From positions 1-6,655 of the forward strand of contig JAAFHE010000222.1 of the NCBI GenBank assembly GCA_013298265.1: a DNA stretch of 6,655 nt. Reading direction: 5' to 3'. This stretch comes from Lysobacterales bacterium. GTDB lineage: Bacteria > Pseudomonadota > Gammaproteobacteria > Xanthomonadales > Rhodanobacteraceae. The notes below the pieces were generated by a model. It did not search any database. It was not told the DNA's origin and was given only the letters and a program-made list of their open reading frames with translations. The translations under genes were made by a program, and so were the position numbers. This document shows, in pieces, positions 6,382 through 6,655 of this stretch; positions within the stretch are counted from its first letter, which is position 1; the number at the start of each line of letters is the position of its first letter.

Positions 6382-6655
6382 TCAGTAGCTATGCTCGGGC
6401 GCGGGGAATGCACCGCTGCGCACGGCGTCGGCGTAGGCCTGCAGCGCGGCCTGGACCGAATCATGGCCCGCGAGGAAGTTCTTGCTGAAGCGCGGCCGCT
6501 TGCCCGGCGTCAGGCCTAGCAGGTCATACATCACTAGCACCTGGCCGTCGCAGTGCAAACCGGCCCCGATACCTACCGTGGGAATTGCCAGTTCGGCGGT
6601 AATGCGTTGCGCCAGAGACGACGGCACGCATTCCAGCACCAGCAGATCCGCACCG
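6382..6655 (-). CDS. panB: Ketopantoate hydroxymethyltransferase, C-terminal part (cut by window edge)
   Basis: PanB transfers a hydroxymethyl group from methylenetetrahydrofolate to ketoisovalerate, giving ketopantoate, the first committed step to pantothenate. Only the last 90 codons are in the window and the N-terminus lies beyond the right edge. Starting at [11 protein letters not shown], the sequence follows E. coli PanB closely: the Glu in LECVP corresponds to the catalytic Glu181 of E. coli, followed by [30 protein letters not shown] and a terminal EHSY. It is upstream of panC in one transcript, with a single base between the genes. The normal C-terminus argues for an intact gene. Confidence 0.96.
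   Translation of the reverse strand, partial: GADLLVLECVPSSLAQRITAELAIPTVGIGAGLHCDGQVLVMYDLLGLTPGKRPRFSKNFLAGHDSVQAALQAYADAVRSGAFPAPEHSY

Overview
This window is ordinary housekeeping chromosome from a GC-rich bacterium, most likely a gammaproteobacterium. Two observations point that way. The divergent arrangement of queG against nnr-tsaE is the one found in Escherichia coli and Pseudomonas, and QueG, PanB and PanC read like their gammaproteobacterial homologues. I cannot name the genus. No rRNA, tRNA, CRISPR array, transposase, phage gene or defence system is visible.

Layout from left to right. Positions 1-60 hold no supportable gene. tsaE (61-537, minus) and nnr (530-2023, minus) form a tight overlapping pair. 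A 138-base divergent intergenic region follows, with a 12-base-period direct repeat and promoter-like boxes. queG (2162-3232, plus) then runs into pgi (3281-4906, minus) tail to tail, with a GC-rich inverted repeat between them. A 625-base stretch (4907-5531) separates pgi from panC and holds no convincing protein gene. It contains a very strong intrinsic terminator facing out of the pan genes, several hairpins between the panC stop and that terminator, and two palindromes upstream of pgi. panC (5532-6380, minus) and the 3' part of panB (6382 to the right edge, minus) form a pantothenate operon separated by one base.

The genes serve separate basic pathways. TsaE supports the universal tRNA t6A37 modification, and QueG finishes queuosine at tRNA position 34. 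Nnr repairs hydrated NAD(P)H. Pgi interconverts glucose-6-phosphate and fructose-6-phosphate. PanB and PanC make pantoate and then pantothenate for coenzyme A.

The most notable points concern organisation. In Pseudomonas aeruginosa the order is panB-panC-panD-pgi, but here panD is absent and its place is taken by non-coding, hairpin-rich DNA closed by a terminator. The window also joins two conserved neighbourhoods (pan/pgi and queG/nnr/tsaE) that lie apart in Pseudomonas. I see no candidate for a wholly new biological system. The best lead is the structured RNA region after panC.
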